Numbered from the stretch's first letter, positions 1 through 10,375 are shown. The stretch is DNA of 38,173 nucleotides from Candidatus Omnitrophota bacterium (GCA_023818645.1 JAMWCJ010000009.1:1-38173), one strand, 5' to 3'. Numbers and translations: made by a program. The notes: generated by a model from the sequence alone, not told the origin.

Positions 1-130
1 GATTAAAACTAATTTTTATACAGAACTTAATCTATCTTTACTTAAAAAAAATTATCTCTACTTCTGAACTTTAAAAAAATTTATCTGATTCTTACCAAAA
101 CACAATTAATTTTAAACTGGATAAAAGAAA

Positions 131-802
131 TTATAAGGGCAACTGAATATTAACAGATTTTCTCGGATAAAATTTGATGAGTAAGTTTGAAATGACTTGA
201 AGGTCATAAAATAATAAAAATCCACTTAATAAAAGTCCAGTAACCCAGTTAAGTAGTAAAGTCAAAATAACAATTGAAATTAATAGAATTCCAACTACAA
301 AAATATAAACTATAATGTAATCTTTTGGTATAAGAAAAATCCTTTCCAGAACATCATTTAGATTAAAACCCTTTTTAAAAGAGTAATTCTCTTCAAGATA
401 TATACAAATTCCAAATAGAAGAAAATAAAGTGAAATTAGAAAAAGTATTGTTGATAAAACTATTAAAATTATCCCTCTAAACAAAAATAAAGACGCGATT
501 TCTCCTTGAGAAAGGATTGATATAAAGTAAACTCCTAAAAAAAGGAAAATAAATGGAATTATAAAGTATCCTAAAATTAAAATAAATAAATTAATTCCTT
601 TTATAAAAAATGTTTTGATATCCTCATCCCATTTTAATTTTTTCTTTTCAAGTAATATTCCTAACCTTAATTTTTCAGAGATATAACCTAAGGAAATAAA
701 ATTAATTATCGGGAAAAACATTAAAATTCCACCTATCAAAAGATGGAAAAGATTTTTTTTAAGAATAGGTTGTTTAAATGACTCAATTATTTTCTCTCTC
801 AT
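131..802 (-). CDS. Multi-pass membrane protein, DUF4013-like
   Basis: 223 aa ORF with several hydrophobic helices; family guess from overall pattern only. Confidence 0.5.
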   Translation of the reverse strand: MREKIIESFKQPILKKNLFHLLIGGILMFFPIINFISLGYISEKLRLGILLEKKKLKWDEDIKTFFIKGINLFILILGYFIIPFIFLFLGVYFISILSQGEIASLFLFRGIILIVLSTILFLISLYFLLFGICIYLEENYSFKKGFNLNDVLERIFLIPKDYIIVYIFVVGILLISIVILTLLLNWVTGLLLSGFLLFYDLQVISNLLIKFYPRKSVNIQLPL

Positions 803-1514
803 TTCTTTCCATTATTTCTTTCATCTCTTTAACTGCTTGATATATACCTACATAAATAGACCTGCAAATTATACTATATCCAATATTAAGTTCTTCAATC
901 CCTTTAATTCTGCATATTTTAACTACATTTTTATAATCAAGACCATGACCAGCATTCACTCTTATACCTATGGATATAGCATATTCAGTTGCTTTAATTA
1001 TTTTGTTTAATTCTTTATACATCTTTTCTTCATTTTCTGCGTCAGCATATCTTCCTGTATGAATTTCTATAAAATCAGCCCCTACTCTTTTACTTTCTTC
1101 AATCTGACTTAAATCTGGTTCTATAAATAAACTGACTTTTATACCATTATCCTGAAACTTTTTTATATTTTCCTTTATTTTTTCAGAAAATTTTATTACA
1201 TCAAGTCCACCTTCTGTTGTCAATTCTTCTCTTTTCTCTGGAACTAAAGTCACCTGGTCTGGTTTTACATCAAGAGCAACTTTAATAATATCTTCAGAAA
1301 GAGCCATTTCAAGATTAAATTTTGTCTTTACAACTTTTCTTAATAAATAAACATCTCTTTCCTGTATATGTCTTCTATCTTCTCTTAAATGACAAACAAT
1401 AGAATCGCATCCAGCAAGTTCAGATAAAATTGCACCTTCAACAGGGTCTGGATACTTTCCTCTCCTTGCCTGTCTTAAAGTAGCAACATGGTCAACATTT
1501 ACTCCTAATTTCAT
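783..1514 (-). CDS. pdxJ: Pyridoxine 5'-phosphate synthase
   Basis: MKLGVNVDHVATLRQARRGKYPDPVEGA N-terminus, FIEPD, EIHTGRYA and NAGHGLDY motifs. Confidence 0.96.
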   Translation of the reverse strand: MKLGVNVDHVATLRQARRGKYPDPVEGAILSELAGCDSIVCHLREDRRHIQERDVYLLRKVVKTKFNLEMALSEDIIKVALDVKPDQVTLVPEKREELTTEGGLDVIKFSEKIKENIKKFQDNGIKVSLFIEPDLSQIEESKRVGADFIEIHTGRYADAENEEKMYKELNKIIKATEYAISIGIRVNAGHGLDYKNVVKICRIKGIEELNIGYSIICRSIYVGIYQAVKEMKEIMERNERENN

Positions 1515-1580
1515 ATTTTTCTCCTTCTATTATAAACAAAAACTATTATACCTTTTTTATTCAAATTTTCAACTTGCAAA
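1515..1580 (-). promoter_or_regulatory. Predicted pdxJ promoter and SD
   Basis: Minus strand TTGAAA-N16-TATAAT followed by AGAAGGAG upstream of ATG. Confidence 0.6.
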
Positions 1581-1623
1581 CAGAAAAGATAGAAAAATTT
1601 AATTGAAGATATAGATAAGTTTT

Positions 1624-2358
1624 TTAATAAGCATAGATTTTACCATAAGGTCTTTTTGAAACAGGTATTAACTTTATAAACTGATTTGAAAGAATTTTTT
1701 CTAATTCATTATTAAAGTAATTACAAAATTTCTCAATATAATTTTTTATCCTTCCAATTTCATCTTTTTTTGCTTTAAATATTTTGACTTCTTTACCAAT
1801 AATATTTTCGTCAATCTCACCTTTTATGAAAATTTCTCCTCCATGCATGCCTGTTCCTATAAGTTCTCCAACAACTCTATTTTTTTCTTCTAAATTTAAA
1901 ACTATGATTAAACCACCTGCCATATATTCTCCAAGAAAATCTTTTGCAGTTCCACCAATAACTATAACTGGATATAAATTTTTATATGCTTTCATATGTA
2001 TTCCAACTCTATATCCAACATCACCTTTTACATAAATTTCTCCACCTCTCATTGAATGTCCCAATATATCACCAGCATTTCCATTTATTATTATTTCACC
2101 TGAATTCATTGTATTTCCAACACCATCTTGACAATTACCATTAACAAAAATTTTAGAGCCATCCATAAAACAAGCAAGGTCATTTCCAGGAATACCATTT
2201 ATATAAATTTCAATTTCTTTTCCTTTTAAACCAGCACCAATGTATCTTTGTCCAAATAGATTTTCAATATAAATTCTTTTATAACCTTTTCTTATCAATT
2301 CTCTTATTTTCTCGTTCAAAACTTTATAATGCAAGGTATCCGCGTCTATTTTGGTCAT
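1624..2358 (-). CDS. Glutamate synthase C-terminal (GXGXG) domain as a separate protein
   Basis: Repeated G-x-G-x-G beta-helix motifs (GNDLACFMDGSKIFVNGNCQDGVGNTMNSGEIIINGNAGDILGHSMRGGEIYVKG). Confidence 0.9.
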   Translation of the reverse strand: MTKIDADTLHYKVLNEKIRELIRKGYKRIYIENLFGQRYIGAGLKGKEIEIYINGIPGNDLACFMDGSKIFVNGNCQDGVGNTMNSGEIIINGNAGDILGHSMRGGEIYVKGDVGYRVGIHMKAYKNLYPVIVIGGTAKDFLGEYMAGGLIIVLNLEEKNRVVGELIGTGMHGGEIFIKGEIDENIIGKEVKIFKAKKDEIGRIKNYIEKFCNYFNNELEKILSNQFIKLIPVSKRPYGKIYAY

Positions 2359-3668
2359 ACTTCTATCCCTTCTCCTTTTACAATATGTTTTCTATAACTT
2401 TCTGGTAGGATTAAAAGGCCAAATTTATCATCAATTAAAAATTTTTTTATAAGGTGAATATCAACTTTATTTCTAATTAAACCACATATTATTCCTGCTC
2501 TCTCAATATCACCAAGAAAAATTGCTCCAACAATTCTATTTTCTTTTATTACAATTTTTCTATATATTCTTTTTTCATAATCGACTTTCTTCAATATTTC
2601 ATAATCTTTTTCATTTTTAGGATTTGTTATACCAAAAGATATAGTTGAGATTCCGATAAAATCAACAGAATTCATTATAAACATCCCTTCATATTTTTTA
2701 TCTCCACCTGCCATATTAATTCCTGCTATTTTTCCCTGTTTACTTGCTCTTGGCCATATTGGAATAACTGTTTTAATACCTTCAAATTCATATGTTTCTG
2801 CTACATCTCCTCCTGCAAAAACAAAAGGAAAATTTGTTCTCATATATTCATCAACAATAATTCCTTTATTTTTTTCTACCTTTGTTCCTTCTATTAAATC
2901 TGTATTTGGGAAAACTCCAATTGCTATTACTAAAACATCTAAACTTATCTTTTTCCCATCTTTTAATACTATCTCTTTTAAAATACCATTTTTACTTATA
3001 ATCTTTTCTATTGTATTTTCTTTTATTATTTCACAATTATTTTCTTTAAGTTTATTCTCAATTATTTCTGATGCCAATGAGTCAAAAGTATTTGGTAATA
3101 TCTTATCGGAAAGTTCTATAACTGTTAAAGATATTCCCTTCCCTAAAAATCCCTCAGCACATTTTAGACCAATTAACCCACCTCCAAGAATTACAACTTT
3201 TTTAATTTCCTTTTCTTCAAAATATTTTTTAAGTTTTTTTGCATCATTTAATTTTGTAAATGTAAATGTTCCTTTTTCAGTATTTTCAATACCTTCTATT
3301 TTTGGTAATATAGGTTTACCACCTGTGCCTAAAAAAATATAATTAAATTCAAAATTACCAGAGGTTGTATATAAAATCTTCCTATCTAAATCAATTTTTT
3401 CACACTTTGTCTTTAAAAATAAATTTATTCTATTTTTTTTATAAAAATCTATCTCTTTAAAATTCAACTGATTTTCTTTAAGGCGACCTTCTAAATAATA
3501 AGAAATTAAAGGTCTTGAATAATTAAAATATTCTTCATCTGAAAAAACATAAATTTCTCCATCACTATCAATTTCTCTTATCCCTTCTATACAACTAACA
3601 CCTGCAATTGAATTCCCAACAATTACATATTTTCTATTCTTCAATCCTTTCTCCTTTTTCATCAACAA
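2355..3668 (-). CDS. FAD/NAD(P)-dependent pyridine nucleotide-disulfide oxidoreductase
   Basis: YVIVGNSIAGVSC dinucleotide fold, VVILGGGLIGLKCAE second Rossmann, VFAGGDVAE motif. Confidence 0.88.
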   Translation of the reverse strand: MLMKKEKGLKNRKYVIVGNSIAGVSCIEGIREIDSDGEIYVFSDEEYFNYSRPLISYYLEGRLKENQLNFKEIDFYKKNRINLFLKTKCEKIDLDRKILYTTSGNFEFNYIFLGTGGKPILPKIEGIENTEKGTFTFTKLNDAKKLKKYFEEKEIKKVVILGGGLIGLKCAEGFLGKGISLTVIELSDKILPNTFDSLASEIIENKLKENNCEIIKENTIEKIISKNGILKEIVLKDGKKISLDVLVIAIGVFPNTDLIEGTKVEKNKGIIVDEYMRTNFPFVFAGGDVAETYEFEGIKTVIPIWPRASKQGKIAGINMAGGDKKYEGMFIMNSVDFIGISTISFGITNPKNEKDYEILKKVDYEKRIYRKIVIKENRIVGAIFLGDIERAGIICGLIRNKVDIHLIKKFLIDDKFGLLILPESYRKHIVKGEGIEV

Positions 3669-4098
3669 GAATTATTGCTTCATTTGGGCAATTCTTAACA
3701 CATGCTGGAAATCCACTTTCAATGCATAGGTCACACTTTGAAGCAACCTTTTTATTCTTTAAATCCACTTTAATAACACCTAAAGGACATACCATAACAC
3801 ACATCCAGCAACCAACACATTTTTCTTTATTATATAAAATTGCTCCTGTTTTTCTATTTTTATACATTGCTCCTGTCAAACAACTTTCAACACAAGGTGG
3901 ATCTTGACAATGTCTACATTGTATAGCAAATGAAATATAACCTACTTCCTCAAAATATATCCCTGAAACAGGTCTTGGTTCATTCCCTTTAAATGTTTTT
4001 ATTATATCTTTTGTTTTTGAGTGTTCAGTTATACAGAAAACTTCACACAATCTACATCCTATACAATATTCTTCCCTAATTAAAATTTTCTTTACCAT
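3634..4098 (-). CDS. Ferredoxin-like 4Fe-4S protein (electron-transfer subunit)
   Basis: Multiple CxxCxxC...C motifs (CIGCRLCEVFC, CRHCQDPPCVESC, CVGCWMCVMVCP, CDLCIESGFPACVKNCP). Confidence 0.9.
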   Translation of the reverse strand: MVKKILIREEYCIGCRLCEVFCITEHSKTKDIIKTFKGNEPRPVSGIYFEEVGYISFAIQCRHCQDPPCVESCLTGAMYKNRKTGAILYNKEKCVGCWMCVMVCPLGVIKVDLKNKKVASKCDLCIESGFPACVKNCPNEAIILVDEKGERIEE

Positions 4099-5612
4099 GC
4101 TTCTCCAACATTTTTAATTCCAAGTATTTTAAGTTCTAATTCATTTAATCCAATACCTCTTAATTGTTCTCTATTGCCTCTTAATGATTCAATTGCATTT
4201 ATTCCCATACATCCAAGCATTTCTTTAATTTCAAGTGACCATCCTCTTAAAAGATTATATGCTCTTTTTGCTCCTATTTCTGGATTTAAACGTCTTGTTA
4301 AATATGGGTCTTGGGTTGCTATTCCCCAATTACATTTTCCTGTATAACATTTTTGACATAAATGGCATCCAAAACAAATCAATGCAGCAGTTCCAATATA
4401 AACAGCATCTGCTCCAAGAGCAATTGCTTTTATTACATCTGAACTTTTTCTAAAACCACCCGCTGCAATTATAGAGGCGTAGTTTCTTATACCTTCTTCT
4501 CTCAATCTTTGGTCAACAACTGCTATTGCTATTTCAATAGGAATACCAACATTATCCCTTATTATTTTTGGTGATGCTCCTGTTCCTCCTCTTACACCAT
4601 CAATTACTACAAAATCTGCTCCTGCCCTAACTATTCCACAGGCAATTGGTGCAACATTATGTACCGCTGCTATTTTAACTCCAACAGGTTTTTTATATTC
4701 TGTTGCCTCTTTAAGAGCATAGATTAATTGTTTTAAGTCCTCAATTGAATAAATATCGTGATGAGGTGCTGGAGAAATAGCATCAGTTCCTTCAGGTATC
4801 ATTCTTGTTTTACTTATTTCTTCTGAAACTTTTTCTCCAGGTAAATGGCCTCCTATCCCTGGTTTCGCACCTTGACCTATTTTTATTTCAATTGCACTTG
4901 CCTTTTTTAAATATTCAATATCTACTCCAAATCTACCACTTGCAACCTGAACAATACATCTATCTGAGTAAGGGTAAAGTTCTTCATGTAATCCTCCTTC
5001 TCCTGTATTCCAATATGTTCCAAATTCTTTTGCCGCTTTTGCAAGTGATTTCATAGCATTTAAAGATATTGAACCAAAACTCATTGCTGAAAACATAATA
5101 GGAGTTTCAAGTTCAATTTGAGGGGGAATTTCAGTTTTTAAAATTATATTCTCATTTTTATTTATATATTCAATCCTATCTGGTTTTCTACCTATAAATG
5201 TTTTCAATTCCATTGGTTCTCTTAAAGGGTCAATTGAAGGGTTTGTTACCTGTGATGCATTTAATAAAATATGGTCAAAATAACTTTTATATTCTTTGTC
5301 ACATCCCATTCCAGTTAAAATCACACCTCCTGTTTCTGCTTGTTTTTGTATATCTAAAATATATTCTTTTTCCCAATAATAATTTCCTTTTATATCAGAA
5401 GGATTTCTTATTATTCTTATTGCACCTGTTGGACATATACTTTCACAAAAATGGCATCCAACACATTTAAAATTGTCACTTCTAACTATGTTTTCTTCTG
5501 AATCATAAGTATGAACATCATTAGAACACATACGAACACACGCTTGACATTGTATACACTTTTCCTCATCTCTTTCAACAATAAACTCACTTATCTTTTT
5601 TACTTTTGCCAT
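4092..5612 (-). CDS. Glutamate synthase FMN/central domain with N-terminal 2x[4Fe-4S] ferredoxin
   Basis: Two CxxCxxC motifs at N-terminus; PIMFSAMSFGSISLNAMKSLAKAAKEFGTYWNTGEGG and GQGAKPGIGGHLPG motifs typical of the GltB synthase domain. Confidence 0.95.
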   Translation of the reverse strand: MAKVKKISEFIVERDEEKCIQCQACVRMCSNDVHTYDSEENIVRSDNFKCVGCHFCESICPTGAIRIIRNPSDIKGNYYWEKEYILDIQKQAETGGVILTGMGCDKEYKSYFDHILLNASQVTNPSIDPLREPMELKTFIGRKPDRIEYINKNENIILKTEIPPQIELETPIMFSAMSFGSISLNAMKSLAKAAKEFGTYWNTGEGGLHEELYPYSDRCIVQVASGRFGVDIEYLKKASAIEIKIGQGAKPGIGGHLPGEKVSEEISKTRMIPEGTDAISPAPHHDIYSIEDLKQLIYALKEATEYKKPVGVKIAAVHNVAPIACGIVRAGADFVVIDGVRGGTGASPKIIRDNVGIPIEIAIAVVDQRLREEGIRNYASIIAAGGFRKSSDVIKAIALGADAVYIGTAALICFGCHLCQKCYTGKCNWGIATQDPYLTRRLNPEIGAKRAYNLLRGWSLEIKEMLGCMGINAIESLRGNREQLRGIGLNELELKILGIKNVGEAW

Positions 5613-6682
5613 TTTGCTTTAAAAATAACTGGTTTTCCTGCTTCTACTTGATATACATCAACAAGATTTTTACTTATAACTTTTATTGCAGATTCTTCTG
5701 ACGATAAATAATAATAATTTTCATCTTCAGCAGCAACAAGTGGTCTTAATTTTATTCTATCATTCAAACCAATCATATATTCTGAATTTGAAACAATTAT
5801 TGCAAATGGACCATTGACAAGAGCAGGCCCATAAATAATCCTTAATGTTTTTAAAAAATTTTTGAAATTTTCATCTTTAATTCTTTCTATTTGAAACCAA
5901 AAAGGAGATGCAATAATATTCCCAATCGTTTCAAAGTCAAGTTTATGTTTTCTATAAAGTAAATCAAATAGATATGTAATAACTTCTGTATCTGTGTAGA
6001 GTGTACAATAATAACCAAAATTTTCAAGGTATCTTCTATTTATTCCATAACTTGAAATTTCACCATTATGAACAACTGACCAATCAATAATTCCAAAAGG
6101 ATGAGCACCACCCCACCATGCAACTGTATTTGTTGGGAATCTATTATGTGCAGTCCATAAGTATCCCTTATATTCATAAATTTTATAAAAATCAGCAATT
6201 TCATCAGGATTCCCCACTCCTTTAAATATTCCCATATTTTTTCCAGAAGAAAAAACAAAAACATTTTCTATATTTTTATTTATAAACATAACTTTCTCTA
6301 TTATAATGTCTTCTTCTGATAAACCATTCAATTTTTCTTCTTTTATTTTTAAAAAGTATCTCCAGAGATTTGGAATAGAATTTAATTTTTTATTTTTTTT
6401 AACTGAAATTGGTTCTGAATGGATTATTTCAAATGTTTCTTCTAAATAATTTTCAAGAATTTCAAAATCTTTTTCAGAATTATACATTATATGGAAACAC
6501 CATTTATCAGAAAAATCTGGATAAATTCCATATCCTGCAAATCCAGAACCAAGTCCATTTCCTCTTTCAATCATATTACAAATAGAAATTATAATTTTTT
6601 CACCCGAAAAAATTTGTCCATTTTTTGATATAATTCCAACAATACCACAACCAGAAGGTATGTGAAAATTCCTGTCATCCAT
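5600..6682 (-). CDS. Glutamate synthase N-terminal class II glutamine amidotransferase domain as a separate protein
   Basis: Short propeptide before Cys (HIPSG-CGIVGI), HNRFPTNTVAWWGGAHPFGIIDWSVVHNGEISS. Confidence 0.93.
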   Translation of the reverse strand: MDDRNFHIPSGCGIVGIISKNGQIFSGEKIIISICNMIERGNGLGSGFAGYGIYPDFSDKWCFHIMYNSEKDFEILENYLEETFEIIHSEPISVKKNKKLNSIPNLWRYFLKIKEEKLNGLSEEDIIIEKVMFINKNIENVFVFSSGKNMGIFKGVGNPDEIADFYKIYEYKGYLWTAHNRFPTNTVAWWGGAHPFGIIDWSVVHNGEISSYGINRRYLENFGYYCTLYTDTEVITYLFDLLYRKHKLDFETIGNIIASPFWFQIERIKDENFKNFLKTLRIIYGPALVNGPFAIIVSNSEYMIGLNDRIKLRPLVAAEDENYYYLSSEESAIKVISKNLVDVYQVEAGKPVIFKAKWQK

Positions 6683-6687
6683 TTTAT

Positions 6688-8019
6688 TTATAAAATTGGT
6701 AAATATGTTTTTATTTCATATTCATGAACTATTTTTCTATATTCATCCCATTCAATTTTTTTTGCAGTTAATAAATTTGTATATATATGTTCTCCAAGTA
6801 CTTCTTTTAACAATTCACTTTTTTCTGCTATTTCTATTGCTTCTATTAAACTTCCTGGTAAAACATCAAGTCCTAATTTCTTTCTATCTTCCTCTGTTAA
6901 ATGGTAAACATCCATTTCAAGTGGTTTTGGCAATTGGTAATTATTATCAATCCCTTTCATTCCTGCTCTTACCATACAAGCAAAAGCAAGATATGGATTA
7001 CAGGCAGGGTCTGGTGAACGAAATTCAATCCTTGTTGATTTTTCTCTACCAGGTCTATACATAGGGACTCTTATTAAAGTACTTCTGTTTCTTCTCGCCC
7101 AGCATATATATACAGGTGCTTCATATCCAGGAACAAGTCGTTTATATGAATTTACCCATTGATTACAAATAAAAGTAATCTCTTTTGAATGTTTTAAAAG
7201 GCCGGCTATATATTTTTTTGCAAGAATACTTAGATAAAATTCATCTTTTGGATCAAAAAAAGCGTTTTTTTCTCCTATAAATAATGATTGATGAGTATGC
7301 ATTCCACTACCGTTAACTCCATATATTGGTTTTGGCATAAATGTTAAATAAAGCCCATATTTAGAAGCAATCTCTTTAGCTATCATTTTGTAAAACATAA
7401 CTATATCTGCCATTGTTAGAGCATCTGTATATCTTAAATCAATCTCATGTTGACTTGGTGCTACTTCATGATGAGAATATTCAACTTTTATTCCCATCTC
7501 TTCAAGTGTTAAAATAATCTCTCTTCTTACATCAGTCGCTGCATCAAGTGTCGTTACATCAAAATATCCTCCTTCATCAAGTATTTCTGTTGTTTTATCA
7601 TTCTTAAATATAAAAAATTCAAGTTCTGGACCGACATAAAATGTATATCCCTTTTCTTTTACATATTGTAGATTTTTCTTCAATATATATCTTGAATCAC
7701 CTTCATAAGGAGTTCTATCTGGATTTAATATATCGCATATCATTGCTGCAACTGCTTTTTCTTTTGGTCTATAAGGTAAAATTGTAAAAGTATTTGGGTC
7801 TGGTAAAGCAACCATATCTGATTCATCTATTCTTGCAAATCCTTTTATTGAAGAACCATCAAATCCCATACCGTCTTCAAGTGCTCCTTCAAGTTCTTCT
7901 ACTGGAATAGAAAAACCTTTCATCTGTCCAACAATATCTGAAAAAAACAATCTTATAAATTTTATATCTCTTTCTTTACAAATATTTAAAACATCCTTTT
8001 TGTCCAGTTTTTCATTCAT
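6688..8019 (-). CDS. glnA: Glutamine synthetase type I
   Basis: MGFDGSSIKGF, GPELEFFIF, GSGMHTHQSL, EFRSPDPACNPYLAFA motifs. Confidence 0.98.
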   Translation of the reverse strand: MNEKLDKKDVLNICKERDIKFIRLFFSDIVGQMKGFSIPVEELEGALEDGMGFDGSSIKGFARIDESDMVALPDPNTFTILPYRPKEKAVAAMICDILNPDRTPYEGDSRYILKKNLQYVKEKGYTFYVGPELEFFIFKNDKTTEILDEGGYFDVTTLDAATDVRREIILTLEEMGIKVEYSHHEVAPSQHEIDLRYTDALTMADIVMFYKMIAKEIASKYGLYLTFMPKPIYGVNGSGMHTHQSLFIGEKNAFFDPKDEFYLSILAKKYIAGLLKHSKEITFICNQWVNSYKRLVPGYEAPVYICWARRNRSTLIRVPMYRPGREKSTRIEFRSPDPACNPYLAFACMVRAGMKGIDNNYQLPKPLEMDVYHLTEEDRKKLGLDVLPGSLIEAIEIAEKSELLKEVLGEHIYTNLLTAKKIEWDEYRKIVHEYEIKTYLPIL

Positions 8020-8686
8020 TTCTTCCCTCCTTTTTTAAATTTAGAAAATTCTTAATTATTTTTTCACCATATTTTTTTACCTCATTTATTTTTTCAGTAT
8101 TTTTTTGATTTGTCAAATCAAAAATTAATTTTTCATCAAATTCAATATGAAATTGAAAACCATATAAGTTTTTGCCAATTTTAAAACCTTGATGCTTCCC
8201 TTCCCTATCTTTTACAAGTAAGATTCCTTCCTTAGGAACTTCAAAACAATCATTGTGGTATTGATAACAAGGAAAGGTTTTAGGTATGCCTTTAAAAATC
8301 TTGTCTTTTTCACCTTTTTCTGTTAGTTCAACTTCAAAAAATCCAATTTCATTACATATATTTAAATTTACTTTTCCATTAAATGTTTTTGCAAGTATTT
8401 GTGCTCCTAAACATATACCAAGAAAAGGAATATCTATTTTATTAACTTTTTTTATAAATTTAACTTCTTCTTTTAAAAAAGGGTATTCTTTTTCTTGATA
8501 AACATTCATTGAACCACCAAGTAAAAAAATAAAATCTATATTTTCAATCTTTTCTGGTAGTTTTTCACCTTTTTCAAGTTCAATTATCTTATATAGGATA
8601 TTCATTTTTTTCAAAATATTTTCAATTATTCCAGGTCCTTCCCTAATTTCATGTTTAATTATTAAAGCATTTTTATATTGCTGCAT
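8012..8686 (-). CDS. Stand-alone class I glutamine amidotransferase (GMP-synthase GATase-like)
   Basis: Catalytic GICLGAQ cysteine motif and FQFHIEF His/Glu; overlaps glnA and glnK. Confidence 0.85.
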   Translation of the reverse strand: MQQYKNALIIKHEIREGPGIIENILKKMNILYKIIELEKGEKLPEKIENIDFIFLLGGSMNVYQEKEYPFLKEEVKFIKKVNKIDIPFLGICLGAQILAKTFNGKVNLNICNEIGFFEVELTEKGEKDKIFKGIPKTFPCYQYHNDCFEVPKEGILLVKDREGKHQGFKIGKNLYGFQFHIEFDEKLIFDLTNQKNTEKINEVKKYGEKIIKNFLNLKKEGRNE

Positions 8687-9011
8687 TTCCTTTTTCTCCT
8701 GTTCTTATTTTTATCACATTTTCAACTGGTAAAATAAAAATCTTGCCATCCCCAATTTCTCCAGTTCTTGCTGTATCAATTATGACTTTTACTATTTTTT
8801 CAACATCAATATCTTTTGCAATGATTTCTACTTTAATCTTCTCTATAAATTCAACTTTATATTTTTCTCCTCTCCAGTTGCGCACTATCCCTCCTTGTTT
8901 CCCACAACCTTCTACATCAGTGATAGTTAAACCATAATGACCAATTTTTTCAAGTTTTTCTTTTACTTTGAGTAAAAATTCAGGTCTTATTATTGCTTCA
9001 ATTTTTTTCAT
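8673..9011 (-). CDS. glnK: Nitrogen regulatory protein P-II (GlnB/GlnK)
   Basis: MKKIEAIIRPEFLLKVKEKLEKIG...VEGCGKQGG...IFILPVENVIKIRTGEKG. Start re-assigned to ATG at 9011; track start (9074) adds 21 aa inside the amtB end. Confidence 0.95.
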   Translation of the reverse strand: MKKIEAIIRPEFLLKVKEKLEKIGHYGLTITDVEGCGKQGGIVRNWRGEKYKVEFIEKIKVEIIAKDIDVEKIVKVIIDTARTGEIGDGKIFILPVENVIKIRTGEKGNAAI

Positions 9012-9024
9012 AATTTCCCCTTTT

Positions 9025-10323
9025 TCAAAAATATGTTTTTTTAATATAAAATTCAGGATAGGAAATATTCCCATGTTCTCCTATATCAAGACCTTCTATC
9101 TCTTCTTTTAAACTAACTCTTATACCAATTGTTTTTTTAATTAATATCCAGAAAATTAAAGATGTAATAAAAACAAAAATACCAACGCTAATAATCCCTA
9201 CTATTTGTGTCAATAAAAGTTTAATACCACCTTTGTAAAGAAGTCCATCACTACAAGTTATCCCACATATACCATTTTTTGCAAAAAGTCCAACAGATAG
9301 AGTACCAAAAATACCATTTACAAGATGGACTGATAGAGCACCAACAGGGTCATCAATTTTTATTTTATCAAAAAATATCACAGATAAAACAACCAAAATC
9401 CCAGCAATAAATCCTATAATCATAGAAGCAGCAACTGTTACAAATGCACATGGTGCAGTTATAGCAACTAATCCTGCAAGACAGCCATTTAGAGTCATAC
9501 CAAGGTCTGGTTTACCAAGTAAAATATATGAAATTATGGTAGAACTAATCATTGCAGTTGTAGCAGAAGTATTTGTTGTAACTACTATATGACTTATTGC
9601 AATAGGGTCTGCTGTCATAGTAGAACCGGGATTAAATCCAAACCAACCAAACCATAAAACAAATGTTCCAATAGTTGCAAGTGGTAAACTGTGTCCAGGG
9701 ATAATATTGGTTTTCCCATTTTCATATTTCCCAAAGCGCGGTCCTAATAATAAAACACCTGCAAGTGCAGCCCACCCACCAACTGAATGAACAACAGTTG
9801 AACCAGCAAAATCAAGCATTCCAAGTTTACTAAGCCAGCCACCTCCCCATACCCAGTGCCCAACTATAGGATATATAAACATACACATCAAAAAACTGAA
9901 GATAATAAAAGAGGTATACTTAATTCTTTCTGCAACAGCACCTGAAACAATTGTTGCTGCTGTTCCACAAAATGCAAGTTGAAAGAAAAATTTTGCATAT
10001 AAAGGAACTTTAACCCATGATAATGCAGAATAAACTCCTTTATAATTATCCCCTATTGAGGGAGAATTATCTGGTCCTTGTAAAAGAAATAATCCTTTAA
10101 AACCAATGAACCCATTTCCATCACCAAACATTAATCCCCATCCAACAAATAAAAAAGCAAGAGATGTAACTGCAAAAACAATAAAATTCTTTGATAGAAT
10201 ATTTGTTGTATTTTTTGTTCTTGTAAAACCACTCTCTACCATAGCAAAGCCAAGATTCATAAAAAATACAAGTTTTGCAGTTACTAAAACCCAAATAGTA
10301 TTCACAATTGTTGTAATATCCAT
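9025..10323 (-). CDS. amtB: Ammonium transporter
   Basis: NFMNLGFAMVESGFTR-type N-terminus, DFAGSTVVHSVGGWAAL, FGWFGFNPGST, twin-His region HLVNG. Confidence 0.97.
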   Translation of the reverse strand: MDITTIVNTIWVLVTAKLVFFMNLGFAMVESGFTRTKNTTNILSKNFIVFAVTSLAFLFVGWGLMFGDGNGFIGFKGLFLLQGPDNSPSIGDNYKGVYSALSWVKVPLYAKFFFQLAFCGTAATIVSGAVAERIKYTSFIIFSFLMCMFIYPIVGHWVWGGGWLSKLGMLDFAGSTVVHSVGGWAALAGVLLLGPRFGKYENGKTNIIPGHSLPLATIGTFVLWFGWFGFNPGSTMTADPIAISHIVVTTNTSATTAMISSTIISYILLGKPDLGMTLNGCLAGLVAITAPCAFVTVAASMIIGFIAGILVVLSVIFFDKIKIDDPVGALSVHLVNGIFGTLSVGLFAKNGICGITCSDGLLYKGGIKLLLTQIVGIISVGIFVFITSLIFWILIKKTIGIRVSLKEEIEGLDIGEHGNISYPEFYIKKTYF

Positions 10324-10335
10324 TTTTAACCACCT

Positions 10336-10375
10336 AAAAACAAAAAGGCGCTTTCCCCTCCTTGGGGAAAACGCC
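10336..10375 (-). terminator. Intrinsic terminator in the amtB leader
   Basis: Minus strand GGGCGTTTTCCCC-AAGGA-GGGGAAAGCGCC followed by TTTTTGTTTTT, ending about 13 nt before the amtB ATG, so amtB mRNA must read through it. Confidence 0.85.

Noticed and set aside
6040-6264. Minus-strand 74 aa ORF inside the GATase domain gene
   Set aside because: Out-of-frame overlap with a confidently assigned gene; no recognizable motif.
1784-9000. Plus-strand ORFs such as 1784-2035, 3608-3907, 4235-4453, 4805-5056, 5198-5470, 6696-7064, 8286-8498, 8743-8937
   Set aside because: All are antisense to well-supported genes, with low-complexity Leu/Phe/Ser/Pro-rich translations typical of reverse reading of AT-rich coding DNA.
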